Source: Bacteroidota bacterium (GTDB taxonomy: Bacteria; Bacteroidota; Bacteroidia; Chitinophagales; Chitinophagaceae). Taken from it: a stretch of 64,000 nt of DNA. The position numbers and the translations under genes were made by a program. Shown here piece by piece: positions 41,894 through 50,726 of the stretch. The notes under the pieces were generated by a model, which ran no database searches, had not been told where the DNA came from, and saw only the letters and a program-made list of their open reading frames with translations. Every line of letters begins with the position of its first letter. The stretch's first letter is position 1. Location of the stretch: the NCBI GenBank assembly GCA_016183765.1, contig JACPEA010000006.1, positions 1 through 64,000 of the forward strand, written 5' to 3'.

Positions 41894-41926
41894 AACCATC
41901 GTATGTTGTCATCCGGTGGTTTTTTT
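41894..41926 (+). terminator. Intrinsic terminator after the subunit IV gene
   Basis: AACCATCG (41894-41901) pairs with CGGTGGTT (41914-41921) including one wobble, with a 12-base loop and a run of seven T. Confidence 0.8.
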
Positions 41927-41939
41927 ATACTGATACCTT

Positions 41940-42752
41940 ATGAATAAAAAAGCGCTGTTAGGCCTGTCGGTGGCTTTATTGCTACCGATCAGCTGTTACC
42001 TGATCCTTAAATATGTCAGTGGCTCGGCAGTGGATATGCCGAGAAGGTACCTGCTGGATACCGTGGTGGAACGGGTGGAGAAAGGTAAGATGATCACAGA
42101 CACCCTCTGGCACCAGACCTCCAATATCCGTTTGCAGAACCAGCTGGGCGATACTGTGAGCCTGTATGATAAAAAAGGAAAGATCCTGGTGGTGGACTTC
42201 TTCTTCACGCATTGCGGAAGCATCTGTCCCAAGCTCACTTCCAACATGGTCAGATTGCAGCAATCGTTCATCCGCGGTGGTAACCTCCGCCAAAAGATCG
42301 ATACTTCCATTGTGCAGTTCGTATCTTTTACGGTTGATCCGGAGCGTGACAGCGTGCCGGTACTCAAAGCCTATGCCGACCATTTTGGTGTGAACCACGA
42401 TAACTGGTGGATGCTTACCGGTAACCGCGATTCCATTTACCGTTTTGCTTTTGAAGAACTGAAAGTAGATAAGTTCAGCACCGAGCCCGTGAATCCCGAT
42501 TTTGTGCATACCAGCCGTTTCGTACTGATCGATAAGGAATACCGGGTACGTGGTTATTACAATGGCCTGGATTCCGTTTCCATCGGTAAACTGGCCAGGG
42601 ATGTAGGGTTGCTGATGCTGGAAAAAGACAAGAATCAAAAAAGCGCCGTATTCTCACAGATCATTGACCTGAGCTGGCTCTGGTTCATCATTATTGTGCT
42701 GGTGATCTTTTTTGTGACCTATATGCGCAGCAGGAGAAAACTAAACGGGTAG
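41940..42752 (+). CDS. SCO1/SenC-family copper chaperone
   Basis: The protein is 270 residues. It has an N-terminal anchor (about 5-25), a thioredoxin-like domain with the copper-binding CGSIC (Cys92, Cys96) and the third ligand His190 in FVHTSRF, and a second span near 240-260 followed by a short basic tail. SCO proteins deliver or reduce CuA in subunit II, matching the oxidase genes upstream. The C-terminal second span is an addition not seen in all SCO proteins. Confidence 0.92.
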   Translation: MNKKALLGLSVALLLPISCYLILKYVSGSAVDMPRRYLLDTVVERVEKGKMITDTLWHQTSNIRLQNQLGDTVSLYDKKGKILVVDFFFTHCGSICPKLTSNMVRLQQSFIRGGNLRQKIDTSIVQFVSFTVDPERDSVPVLKAYADHFGVNHDNWWMLTGNRDSIYRFAFEELKVDKFSTEPVNPDFVHTSRFVLIDKEYRVRGYYNGLDSVSIGKLARDVGLLMLEKDKNQKSAVFSQIIDLSWLWFIIIVLVIFFVTYMRSRRKLNG

Positions 42753-42836
42753 GATTTTGTTTATCCTATAGCTGTAAACAGCTTCCGGAGAACCGGGAAC
42801 AATAAGGCAACCTGACTATAAACCAATAAATGACCC

Positions 42837-43421
42837 ATGTTACAAGCTTCCCTTTCCAAGAACGACAAAAAAGCATCCTGGCTTATCGGTATCTTTTCTG
42901 TGGTTGTTTTTACTGCCGTTGTATTGCTGGGTCGTGTGAAGCTGAACCTGGACCTGGGTTTTGATGTGCATATTTTTGCTACCATCAATGCCTTTATCAA
43001 TTCGGCCATTGCGGTATTACTGGTGGCTGCTTTGTGGGCCGTGAAAAATAAACATTACCAGCTGCACCGGAAGCTGATGATGATTGCATTGGTATTATCC
43101 ATCCTTTTTCTGGTTTCCTATATTGCCCATCATTTGCTGGCCGGCGAAGCAAAGTTCGGCGACAGTAACCATGATGGTTTGGTGAGTGACGAAGAAAAGT
43201 TGCAGGCGGGTGCGATCCGTATGGTATATTATTTTATCCTGGGTACCCATATTGTGTTGGCCGCTCTGATCCTGCCGCTGATCCTGTTCACTGCGTACCG
43301 CGCATTGACGGCAGAATTCCCCGCACACAAGAAACTGGCAAAGATCACCTGGCCCCTATGGTTGTATGTAGCCATTAGCGGACCGGTTGTGTACTGCATG
43401 ATCAGCCCTTACTATCATTAA
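42837..43421 (+). CDS. DUF420 membrane protein (CtaM-like)
   Basis: The protein is 194 residues with five spans. FATINAFINSAIAVLLVAAL, NKHYQLHRKLMMIALVLS and FLVSYIAHH are diagnostic for DUF420, and a hydrophilic loop (about 102-125, DSNHDGLVSDEEK, resembling a calcium-binding loop) follows. DUF420 proteins occur in oxidase loci and are linked to oxidase maturation. It ends the locus; a word-repeat hairpin (43420-43520) follows. Confidence 0.9.
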   Translation: MLQASLSKNDKKASWLIGIFSVVVFTAVVLLGRVKLNLDLGFDVHIFATINAFINSAIAVLLVAALWAVKNKHYQLHRKLMMIALVLSILFLVSYIAHHLLAGEAKFGDSNHDGLVSDEEKLQAGAIRMVYYFILGTHIVLAALILPLILFTAYRALTAEFPAHKKLAKITWPLWLYVAISGPVVYCMISPYYH

Positions 43422-43520
43422 TTTGAAAATGTGGTAATTTGAGAATTTGAAAATAGGGCGCTGGGGAAGTGACTGACACTGTCCAACTATCCAATTTCAA
43501 ATTTTCAAATTCTCAAATTG
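43420..43520. repeat. Word-repeat hairpin (AATTTGAGAATTTGAAAAT family)
   Basis: The 20-mer at 43435-43454 has its reverse complement at 43501-43520 with one mismatch. The right arm overlaps the stop codon of the minus-strand gene at 43513. Close relatives lie at 28450-28490 and 33265-33362. It probably serves as bidirectional terminator for the convergent genes. Confidence 0.75.
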
Positions 43521-43896
43521 ATAATTCTTCTGCCGGATCCCAGAATTTCTTTTCAAAATCTACGATCGTATCGTCTACAACCCTGATCTTTTCTTTTTTG
43601 AGGAGCTCCTCCATGCGGGTAGGGGTGGCAAAATGCATTTTACCTGAGAGCATGCCGTTGCGGTTCACTACCCGGTGTGCGGGAACATCTTTCTGGCCAA
43701 AAGCGCCGTTCATGGCCCAGCCCACCATGCGGGCGCTCATTTTAGTGCCAAGATAAGCGGCAATAGCGCCATAGGAAGTTACACGGCCACGGGGTATCTG
43801 CCGGGCAACATCGTAGACCTGTTCAAAAAAGGAACTGTCTTTTTTACCGCTGGGTAAAATAGCTGTAGGTTTTTCAGAAGATTTTCGGGTAGCCAC
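43513..43896 (-). CDS. Alkyltransferase-like protein (ATL, MGMT family lacking the acceptor cysteine)
   Basis: The protein is 127 residues. It has the MGMT DNA-binding fold: PRGRVTSYGAIAAYLG, the arginine-finger helix SARMVGWAMN, and then VPAHRVVN where active MGMT has PCHR. Ala73 replaces the alkyl-acceptor cysteine, so it cannot repair by transfer. Like characterised ATL proteins, it should bind O6-alkylguanine and recruit nucleotide excision repair. The N-terminal 20 residues are a basic low-complexity tail. It is upstream of the DUF5522 gene's end, convergent with the oxidase locus. Confidence 0.9.
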   Translation of the reverse strand: MATRKSSEKPTAILPSGKKDSSFFEQVYDVARQIPRGRVTSYGAIAAYLGTKMSARMVGWAMNGAFGQKDVPAHRVVNRNGMLSGKMHFATPTRMEELLKKEKIRVVDDTIVDFEKKFWDPAEELSI

Positions 43897-43920
43897 AGAA
43901 GCTGGTTTAGTAACAGCAAT

Positions 43921-44124
43921 TTACTGCTTCGTGGTGGAACCGGTTCCGCTTTGACTGAGTAATTCTGTACGGCGGGGCTCGGGTACGCATTCATACCGGT
44001 AAGGACAGTGCCGGCACCCATGCCCACAGCAATGCCCTTTTTCCAGGTGGTATTTTTCGGTGAAAACGGTATAACCGTTCCCGTCAAGGTAATAATGAAG
44101 GCCTTCAATCAGGTTCTGACTCAC
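43921..44124 (-). CDS. DUF5522 protein, cysteine-rich
   Basis: The protein is 67 residues. EGLHYYLDGNGYTVFTEKYH then GHCCGHGCRHCPY is the DUF5522 signature, with four cysteines clustered at about 32-40 that probably bind a metal. The Ser/Thr-rich tail is poorly conserved. Its start overlaps the trmB stop by 20 bases, so they are co-translated. Function unknown. Confidence 0.9.
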   Translation of the reverse strand: MSQNLIEGLHYYLDGNGYTVFTEKYHLEKGHCCGHGCRHCPYRYECVPEPRRTELLSQSGTGSTTKQ

Positions 44125-44809
44125 TGAGTAACTGTTTTAGTGCTTCGTCTTTTGCCAACGGCAGTTCCCGGTTGATGCGGAAACAGAGATAGTGTATGCG
44201 GTTGCTTCCGGCAATATCCAACCCCTCATAATGCGTTTTAATCAGTAATTCGGGTTTGATGCTGGCCTGGGCATACACATTGTCTGAATTTTCTAACAAT
44301 TCCAGTTCAAATAAGTTGATCACGGCCAGTGTAAACTGGTACAGGTCGGGACTATCTGTTTTCAGGTGAACCAGTCCGCCGGGCTGTAGTATTTTTTGGT
44401 ACAAACGCAGGAACCGGGGATGTGTCAATCTTTTTTTAGCCCTTGAGCCACGCAGCTGCGGGTCGGGGAACGTGATCCAGATCTCGGAAACCTCCCCGTT
44501 CCGGAAATAGTCGGTGATCTTGTCAATATGGGAGCGTACAAACGCCACGTTGCCCAGCCCTTCATCCAGTGCCGTTTTGGCCCCGCGCCAGATGCGGTTG
44601 CCCTTCAGGTCGATACCGATAAAATTGCGTTCGGGAAACATGCGTCCCAGTCCAACGGCATATTCGCCTTTACCGCAGGCCAGTTCCAGGGTGACCAGCC
44701 CATCGTTCTTAAAAAAATCCTTCCATTTACCCTGCATATCCTGCGGGTATTCCAGTACGTTGGGAAAATGTTTGATGGCTTCGAAGCGGATGAGTTTTTT
44801 CTGTCCCAT
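44105..44809 (-). CDS. trmB: tRNA (guanine-N7-)-methyltransferase TrmB
   Basis: The protein is 234 residues from the ATG at 44809; the frame is open further but runs into repeat DNA. The SAM site is LELACGKGEYAVGLG, then FIGIDLKGNRIWRGA. ITFPDPQLRGSRAKKRLTHP carries the catalytic Asp and tRNA-binding residues. It methylates G46 in the tRNA variable loop. It heads a short minus-strand operon with the DUF5522 gene and possibly the ATL gene. Confidence 0.95.
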   Translation of the reverse strand: MGQKKLIRFEAIKHFPNVLEYPQDMQGKWKDFFKNDGLVTLELACGKGEYAVGLGRMFPERNFIGIDLKGNRIWRGAKTALDEGLGNVAFVRSHIDKITDYFRNGEVSEIWITFPDPQLRGSRAKKRLTHPRFLRLYQKILQPGGLVHLKTDSPDLYQFTLAVINLFELELLENSDNVYAQASIKPELLIKTHYEGLDIAGSNRIHYLCFRINRELPLAKDEALKQLLSESEPD

Positions 44810-44855
44810 GGGCTGCAAATGTAAGCGAAATAAGCATGGGAGGGATCCCTCGGGT

Positions 44856-44976
44856 GGCGGGACAGTTAGTTGTTGCAGGGGATGAATAATGAACAAGGAA
44901 CACTGAATGATGAACGACAAACAACTTCTTCATTCAGTGTTCCTTGTTCGCTATTCGCTATTCAAAAGCTGCTTCC
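44856..44976. repeat. 121 bp direct repeat, left copy (flank of AT-rich locus), containing a hairpin
   Basis: It matches 54846-54966 in direct orientation, from GGCGGGACAGTTAGTTGTTG to CAAAAGCTGCTTCC. Inside is a word-repeat hairpin (CAAGGAACACTGAATGATGA with TTCATTCAGTGTTCCTTG). The loop 44912-44928 (GAACGACAAACAACTTC) is the exact reverse complement of the loop in the right copy. Confidence 0.85.
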
Positions 44977-45578
44977 TTCTTCGGAGGGTCTCCCCAGCGG
45001 GGGATCCTCCGGTTAGAATTACAAAACGCAATCAACCGCTGCAGGCGGGACTGCCGCAAGACTACTACTGCACAGTTCAGACCGATTTATTATACAGGTG
45101 AACAAGGCGTATATCCGGTTATCACATATAGGGAGTTGCAGGATATTGATCTTACTTGGTTTCCTGTGCTATAATGAGTGAAACACTGTTAGGTGGTGCT
45201 TTTAAACGAAGAGTTCCCAGGGAGACTCTTCGCAGAGAGCTTCTCCCTTATTTCGTAGCACGATTCTCTCGTCGATGCTACTGATAATACAATGATCAAT
45301 TAGTGGATTGAAGCACCCAACAAACCCTGCGAGTTGCCACTTTGTAATTGCTGGTCATAACGAAGGCCAATACAATAAAACCCTTATATAGCCCCATATG
45401 AGGGTTGTTCAAGACGACTCAAATCGCAGGATAAAAGAAAGGACATTCACTTGGTTTTTGAGGTTTTGAAGACTAGAAATCAACTATATTAGAACTGTAT
45501 AATTTGACCTCAGTTACATATATTTGGCTACGATGCACCTAATGGAAAAAAAACAATTCACTCAAACTGCTTCTTAAA
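44977..45578. other. 602-base intergenic region before the sigma factor gene
   Basis: No gene is supported. Hairpins are present: CGAAGAGT/ACTCTTCG (about 45209-45236) and a GC-rich one near 44982-45012 (GGAGGGTCTCC..GGATCCTCC). Composition turns AT-rich from about 45.1 kb, marking the start of the transferred-looking locus. The sigma-gene promoter should lie near its right end; I see no clear match. Confidence 0.4.
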
Positions 45579-46187
45579 TTGATAAGGAAGACCCATATAT
45601 CACAGTCAACTCATGTCAATTTCGATCATGTTGCTTTTGAAAAATTATTCAAAGAAAATTTCACTTCAATCTGTTTGTATTGTCAGTTTAAGTATGGTTT
45701 TGATCTTGATCAGGCAAAGGAAGCGGTGCATATTGGGTTTATTAAACTATGGGAGAAACGAGAGTCAATTTACTCCGATCAATCTGTTAAAGCTTACTTG
45801 TATAAGATTATTATCAATACCTGCTATGATTTATTAAGACACGAAAAAATCAAAAATCAGCACGAAAGATATTTTCTGCAAAACAGATTGGCTAATGAAA
45901 CAATGGAGGATATCAATGTTTGCGAATTGAAACAAGTGAAATCCGATATAGCAAAAGCTGTTGCAGAACTGCCGGAACAAATGCGGAAAATATTTGTGAT
46001 GAGTCGCTATGAAGGGCTGAAGTACTCGGAAATAGCGGATAAACTGTCAATTTCGGTAAAAACGGTTGAAACCCAGATGGGAAGAGCATTGGTGAAGCTG
46101 CGGGAAAAACTGGAGTCCTATCTCCCTTTTTGGGTCATCCTGTTATTTACCACAGTTGCCGCAAAATTATTTTTTAATGTGGAGTAG
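45579..46187 (+). CDS. ECF-type RNA polymerase sigma-70 factor
   Basis: The protein is 202 residues. Region 2 spans about 20-90 (FDLDQAKEAVHIGFIKLWEK, SVKAYLYKIIINTCYDLLR) and region 4 about 130-185 (LPEQMRKIFVMSRYEGLKYS, then EIADKLSISVKTVETQM). I place the start at a TTG (45579); an ATG in frame is not available before the conserved part, so the first residues are uncertain. The C-terminal hydrophobic stretch (PFWVILLFTTVAAKLFF) is common in this family. It pairs with the FecR-like gene that follows and should drive the SusC/SusD genes. Confidence 0.9.
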   Translation: MIRKTHISQSTHVNFDHVAFEKLFKENFTSICLYCQFKYGFDLDQAKEAVHIGFIKLWEKRESIYSDQSVKAYLYKIIINTCYDLLRHEKIKNQHERYFLQNRLANETMEDINVCELKQVKSDIAKAVAELPEQMRKIFVMSRYEGLKYSEIADKLSISVKTVETQMGRALVKLREKLESYLPFWVILLFTTVAAKLFFNVE

Positions 46188-46221
46188 GGGTAAAACATTC
46201 TTTAAACGTATATATAGTCAG

Positions 46222-47391
46222 ATGGGTAATTATCGATATTTTGACAATCTGATGGTTTCGTATTTGTCTGATGAACTAAATACGGAGGAAAAAGCATGTG
46301 TTTTAGATTGGATTAATTCAAGTGAAGTAAACAGGCAACGGTTTGAAGAGCTGAAAAGGATCTGGGCTCTATCGGCGATATATAATTCCGAAAATTCGAT
46401 GAATATAGATGTCGAGTGGGAGAGGATGAAGCAGGAAATAGAGGGTAGGGATACTCAGAGCCGGAATGAATTTGCGGGAGATATAGTAAGTGAAATGCCA
46501 GTAGTGCTAGGTTCGGATAAACGTTTAGTAGTGTATAAGTTCCTTGTATATTTCGCTGTTGCAGCATCCATATTATTTGCTGTTGTATTTAGCTGGAGGT
46601 TGATGAATGATAATGATTCTGTAAATAAAAAATCGATGGCAGAATCAAAAAAAGAGATACAGTCTGAATATTTTACAGTAGAGGTACGTCGTAATACTTC
46701 TGGTATGGTAGAAAATATCATTTTACCAGATGGTTCTGTAGTGAGTTTGTATCGCAATAGCCAGATAAGTTATCATAAGCCATTTACGGGGAATCGTCGT
46801 GATATTAAGTTGATAGGTAGAGCAGGATTTAAAGTGTTCAAAGACAAGTCTAAACCTTTTACTGTTTTTAGTGGAGATATTTCAACTAAAGCTCTTGGAA
46901 CACAGTTTATAGTTTCAGCATATGAAAATGATTCCGATATAACAGTTCGGTTATTTGAAGGAAAGGTTGTGGTCATGTCTGCGCATACTGCTTTAAAGAA
47001 ACTTGACAAAGATTTTTACCTGTTGCCAGGGGAAGAGCTTGTCTATAATGCAAAAACTGCCACTGCAAAGGTGAGGTCTTTCAAGAAAGTAGTTGCCAAA
47101 ATAGATCAAACAGAGAAAGAATCTGTAATACATGAAGATCCGTCTGTTCCAGCGTTAGGTAAGGAAAGGTGGTATATGTTCAATAATCAGCCATTAGGCC
47201 AAGTGTTCGACCAGTTAAAGGAAATGTATCAAATTGATATTGCGTATTCAAAGAAAGAGGTCAGTGGAATTTATTTTATCGGAACATTCAATGTAACGGA
47301 TTCCTTAGATGCGATTTTGAAACAAATAGGCGATGTCAATAGCCTTAAAATAACCAAAAAAGGCAAAAAGATATTGATCAGTAAGCAGTAA
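46222..47391 (+). CDS. FecR-family anti-sigma factor (with DUF4974)
   Basis: The protein is 389 residues from the ATG at 46222. The N-terminal cytoplasmic part (about 1-90) binds sigma; one span follows (about 103-125, VYKFLVYFAVAASILFAVVF), then a FecR domain (about 160-270, ILPDGSVVSLYRNS and KALGTQFIV), and a C-terminal DUF4974 (from WYMFNNQPLGQVFDQLKEMY to the end), which is STN-like. It should hold the sigma factor until the outer-membrane receptor signals. It starts 34 bases after the sigma gene. Confidence 0.92.
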   Translation: MGNYRYFDNLMVSYLSDELNTEEKACVLDWINSSEVNRQRFEELKRIWALSAIYNSENSMNIDVEWERMKQEIEGRDTQSRNEFAGDIVSEMPVVLGSDKRLVVYKFLVYFAVAASILFAVVFSWRLMNDNDSVNKKSMAESKKEIQSEYFTVEVRRNTSGMVENIILPDGSVVSLYRNSQISYHKPFTGNRRDIKLIGRAGFKVFKDKSKPFTVFSGDISTKALGTQFIVSAYENDSDITVRLFEGKVVVMSAHTALKKLDKDFYLLPGEELVYNAKTATAKVRSFKKVVAKIDQTEKESVIHEDPSVPALGKERWYMFNNQPLGQVFDQLKEMYQIDIAYSKKEVSGIYFIGTFNVTDSLDAILKQIGDVNSLKITKKGKKILISKQ

Positions 47392-47490
47392 CTAAGACAA
47401 AGGGAATCCAGTAATATTAACGATAGCGTGTGCCTTTTTTTATTAATGGGGTAACACTTTTTTAAAGACCAAAATTTAAATTGCCGCCAT

Positions 47491-50400
47491 ATGAAAATTA
47501 ATCGATTAAAATCGATGGGTTATTCTTTTGCCCTTATTCTCCTCAGCTTAATGCTTTTTTCTTCTCAATCACAATCCCAAACTTCTACTGTAAGTTTAGT
47601 AAAAGGAATGGTTCAAAATATCGCCAATGAACCCTTACCTGGTGTTTCTGTAATTATCAGAAATACCAAGACTAATTTTACATCAGGTACAAGTTCAGAC
47701 AGCTCCGGTAATTTTTCATTTGCGCGTGTGCCTTCAGGTGGCCCATATACTTTTACTTTTTCAACGGTAGGGTATGAGGGTCAGTTACTTTCGGGTTATT
47801 CCATCAAAGAAGGTGCAACGTTGTCTTTAATTGTAAAAATGAAATCAACGGTAATCGCATTGGATCCCATTGTTGTAGTTGGATATGGAACAAGAAAAAA
47901 ATCAGATTTGACTGGCTCGGTAGCTTCCATAAATGCAAGTAATTTGAAGGAAAGAGCTGTTGTTAATTTTGGTGAGGCAATGGCTGGACAAATGGCGGGT
48001 GTTCAGGTGCAATCAATCAATGGTGCGCCTGGTGGGGAAGGACTTTCGATTCGTATTCGAGGAACAGGTTCCATCACTCAATCAAATTCACCTTTGTATG
48101 TTGTTGATGGCTATCCTATGGAAGATGGTGCTTTCAGGCTGATTAACCCAAATGATATAGAAACTATTCAGGTCTTAAAAGATGCATCTTCTACAGCTAT
48201 TTATGGGTCTCGTGGAGCAAATGGAGTTGTAATTATAAGTACAAAAAGAGGAAAGGCCGGAAGTGCAATCTTTAGTTTTGACGCATTTAGTGGTTATCAG
48301 GAAAGAACTAAATCGATGCCTGTTATGAACCGTAATCAATATGTGCAATGGTTAATGGATGGAAGAAATCAGGCATGGTTAGATCAGCCTATTGTAAATG
48401 CTGATCCTGATAAATCACCACATAAAATTGAAGATCCAAATGAACGCAGACGGCTTTATCCCAGTGCGAACTCATTATATATGATTCCAGATGGAAAGAA
48501 CGGGTATAAGTATAATTTCTTAGACCCTGCTTCTGTTGCTACTATGCCGGATAATAACTGGCAGAATCTCTTGTTTCGTCCTGCAAAAATGCAGCAGTAT
48601 GAACTTTCAGTCCTGGGTGGTAATGATAATACTACTTATGCATTCTCAGGAAGCTATATGAAACAAGAAGGGATTTCCTTAAATACAGATTATAAAAGGT
48701 TCAATTTTAGAACTAGCGTAGAATCAAAATTGAGCAATACTTTCAAAGTAGGCATCAACCTGAACTCTTATTATGCTTTAGGTAATGAGCAGGCAAATGG
48801 GAAAGATGCCCCTATACTATATTCTTTATTACTGCCACCTATATATGATCTTTATAATGCTGATGGATCATATGGTTCAATGGTAAGGAATCCCGAAGTA
48901 TTAGCGGGAGATCCTGCTAACCCAATTGGAATTGCTACTTTGGTTCGCCGTAATCGTAAGCGATATGGATGGTTGGGTACACTATATGCGGAGTGGGAGA
49001 TGATGAATAATTTGAAATATCGAATTAATATTAATGGTGGAATACAAAATAACGACTTGGCAATTTTTGAACCATCCAATGTTGATTTTGATGGTTCAAA
49101 AGCTCCCAGACCGACTAGAGCGGTTAATGAAAAATTTTCTGATTATGACTGGGTAGTTGAACAAACACTTACTTATGCAAAAAAGATTTCAAACAAACAT
49201 GATGTTGTGTTATTGGGAGGTTTTACCAGTCAGAAACATAATACCGATTATATATATGGAGAAGCTCGTGGTTTTCCGAACGATCTTATACAAACTTTAA
49301 ATGCAGGAACCATGTATCAGCTGGCAAGTACCAAGTCTGAATATTCAATGGTTTCATATTTTGGCAGGGCTAACTATAGCTTTGATAATCGTTATCTTTT
49401 TACAGCTACGGTGCGTAGTGATGGATCTTCTAGATTTGGGGCAAATAAGAAGTGGGGTGTTTTTCCTTCTGTTTCAGCAGCTTGGAGAATAGGTCAGGAG
49501 AAATTCATGACCGGGGTGTCAAAAGTTATCAGTGACTTAAAATTTAGGGTCAGTTATGGAGTTGTGGGTAACAATCGAATCGGAAATTATTCGTCTATTG
49601 GACTTTTGAGTACGGGCTTTTATCCAACAAATGATGCTTTACAGAATACGGTTAACCCCAGCACAATTCCAAACAATGATTTAGGATGGGAAAAAGTATT
49701 GCAATCTAACTTTGGTTTAGAACTCGGACTGTTTAAGAACCGAATTCGGGTAGAAGCAGATTTCTATAGTAGTAAATCAATTGATCTCTTACTGAATGTT
49801 CCAGTACCAGCGATTTCAGGTTATACCTCGCAAATACAGAATATAGGGAAAGTGTTGAACCAGGGATTTGAATTGCTGGTAACTACAAGAAATACGGTAG
49901 GGGATTTTAAGTGGTCAAGTGACTTTAATATAACATTCAATAAAAATAAGGTTCTTGAAGTTGGACCAGGAGGACAACCAATTTATGGAAGTGCTCCCAA
50001 TGCCAATAACTCATTTATTACTTTACCAGGCTATCCGATTGCAAGTTTTTATGGTTATACCTATCAAGGGGTATTCATGAATCAAAAGGAATTGGATGCT
50101 TTTCCACATCTTCCTGCGGATAAAGTGGGAGATGGTCGCTATTTGGATGTTAACGGAGATGGTAAACTTGATCAGACAGACAAAGCAATAATAGGTAATA
50201 ACCAGCCTAAGTTTACAGGAGGTTTTGGCAATAATTTTTCTTATAAGAATTTCACATTATCAGCTCAGTTAACCTATTCTTATGGTGCAAGTCTTTTTAG
50301 CTTCTTTAATCGCATGGTAGGTATTTATCATGGCGATAGAAATGCGCTTGATTTTCAATTAAACCGTTGGCGTTCTGTGGATCAACCAGGAGATGGGATA

Positions 50401-50709
50401 CATTTTAGGGCTACACGTAATCCTACTGGTTGGCAGCGTGACCCATCTTCTGCATGGGTAACAGATGGCTCTTACCTGCGGCTTAGGAATATTACATTAG
50501 CTTATGATTTTAATATAAGTAAACTCAAGCTGGTCAAAATCAAAAGCTTACGTGTATACGCCACCGGACAAAATTTATTTACATGGACAAAATACACAGG
50601 CTTCGATCCTGAAACAAGTAGTGAAGGTGATGGGCTTTCCAAAGGAGGTGATTATTTGGGTTATCCTGCAGCAAAAAGCATTATTGTTGGACTTAACCTA
50701 TCTTTTTAA
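47491..50709 (+). CDS. SusC/RagA-family TonB-linked outer-membrane protein
   Basis: The protein is 1072 residues. A signal peptide (about 1-30) is followed by a carboxypeptidase-regulatory-like domain (about 38-115, PLPGVSVIIRNTK), the TonB box region (IVVVGYGTRKKSDLTGSV), the plug (VQSINGAPGGEGLSIRIRG, DASSTAIYGSRGANGVVII) and a barrel ending GLNLSF. I see no N-terminal STN signalling domain, which FecR-coupled receptors normally have. It imports an unknown glycan with the SusD partner that follows after 17 bases. Confidence 0.95.
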   Translation: MKINRLKSMGYSFALILLSLMLFSSQSQSQTSTVSLVKGMVQNIANEPLPGVSVIIRNTKTNFTSGTSSDSSGNFSFARVPSGGPYTFTFSTVGYEGQLLSGYSIKEGATLSLIVKMKSTVIALDPIVVVGYGTRKKSDLTGSVASINASNLKERAVVNFGEAMAGQMAGVQVQSINGAPGGEGLSIRIRGTGSITQSNSPLYVVDGYPMEDGAFRLINPNDIETIQVLKDASSTAIYGSRGANGVVIISTKRGKAGSAIFSFDAFSGYQERTKSMPVMNRNQYVQWLMDGRNQAWLDQPIVNADPDKSPHKIEDPNERRRLYPSANSLYMIPDGKNGYKYNFLDPASVATMPDNNWQNLLFRPAKMQQYELSVLGGNDNTTYAFSGSYMKQEGISLNTDYKRFNFRTSVESKLSNTFKVGINLNSYYALGNEQANGKDAPILYSLLLPPIYDLYNADGSYGSMVRNPEVLAGDPANPIGIATLVRRNRKRYGWLGTLYAEWEMMNNLKYRININGGIQNNDLAIFEPSNVDFDGSKAPRPTRAVNEKFSDYDWVVEQTLTYAKKISNKHDVVLLGGFTSQKHNTDYIYGEARGFPNDLIQTLNAGTMYQLASTKSEYSMVSYFGRANYSFDNRYLFTATVRSDGSSRFGANKKWGVFPSVSAAWRIGQEKFMTGVSKVISDLKFRVSYGVVGNNRIGNYSSIGLLSTGFYPTNDALQNTVNPSTIPNNDLGWEKVLQSNFGLELGLFKNRIRVEADFYSSKSIDLLLNVPVPAISGYTSQIQNIGKVLNQGFELLVTTRNTVGDFKWSSDFNITFNKNKVLEVGPGGQPIYGSAPNANNSFITLPGYPIASFYGYTYQGVFMNQKELDAFPHLPADKVGDGRYLDVNGDGKLDQTDKAIIGNNQPKFTGGFGNNFSYKNFTLSAQLTYSYGASLFSFFNRMVGIYHGDRNALDFQLNRWRSVDQPGDGIHFRATRNPTGWQRDPSSAWVTDGSYLRLRNITLAYDFNISKLKLVKIKSLRVYATGQNLFTWTKYTGFDPETSSEGDGLSKGGDYLGYPAAKSIIVGLNLSF

Positions 50710-50726
50710 TAATTCAACTAATTGAC

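Noticed and set aside
44907..45174. Two short plus-strand frames right of trmB
   Set aside because: They start inside the 121 bp repeat and encode no recognisable domain.
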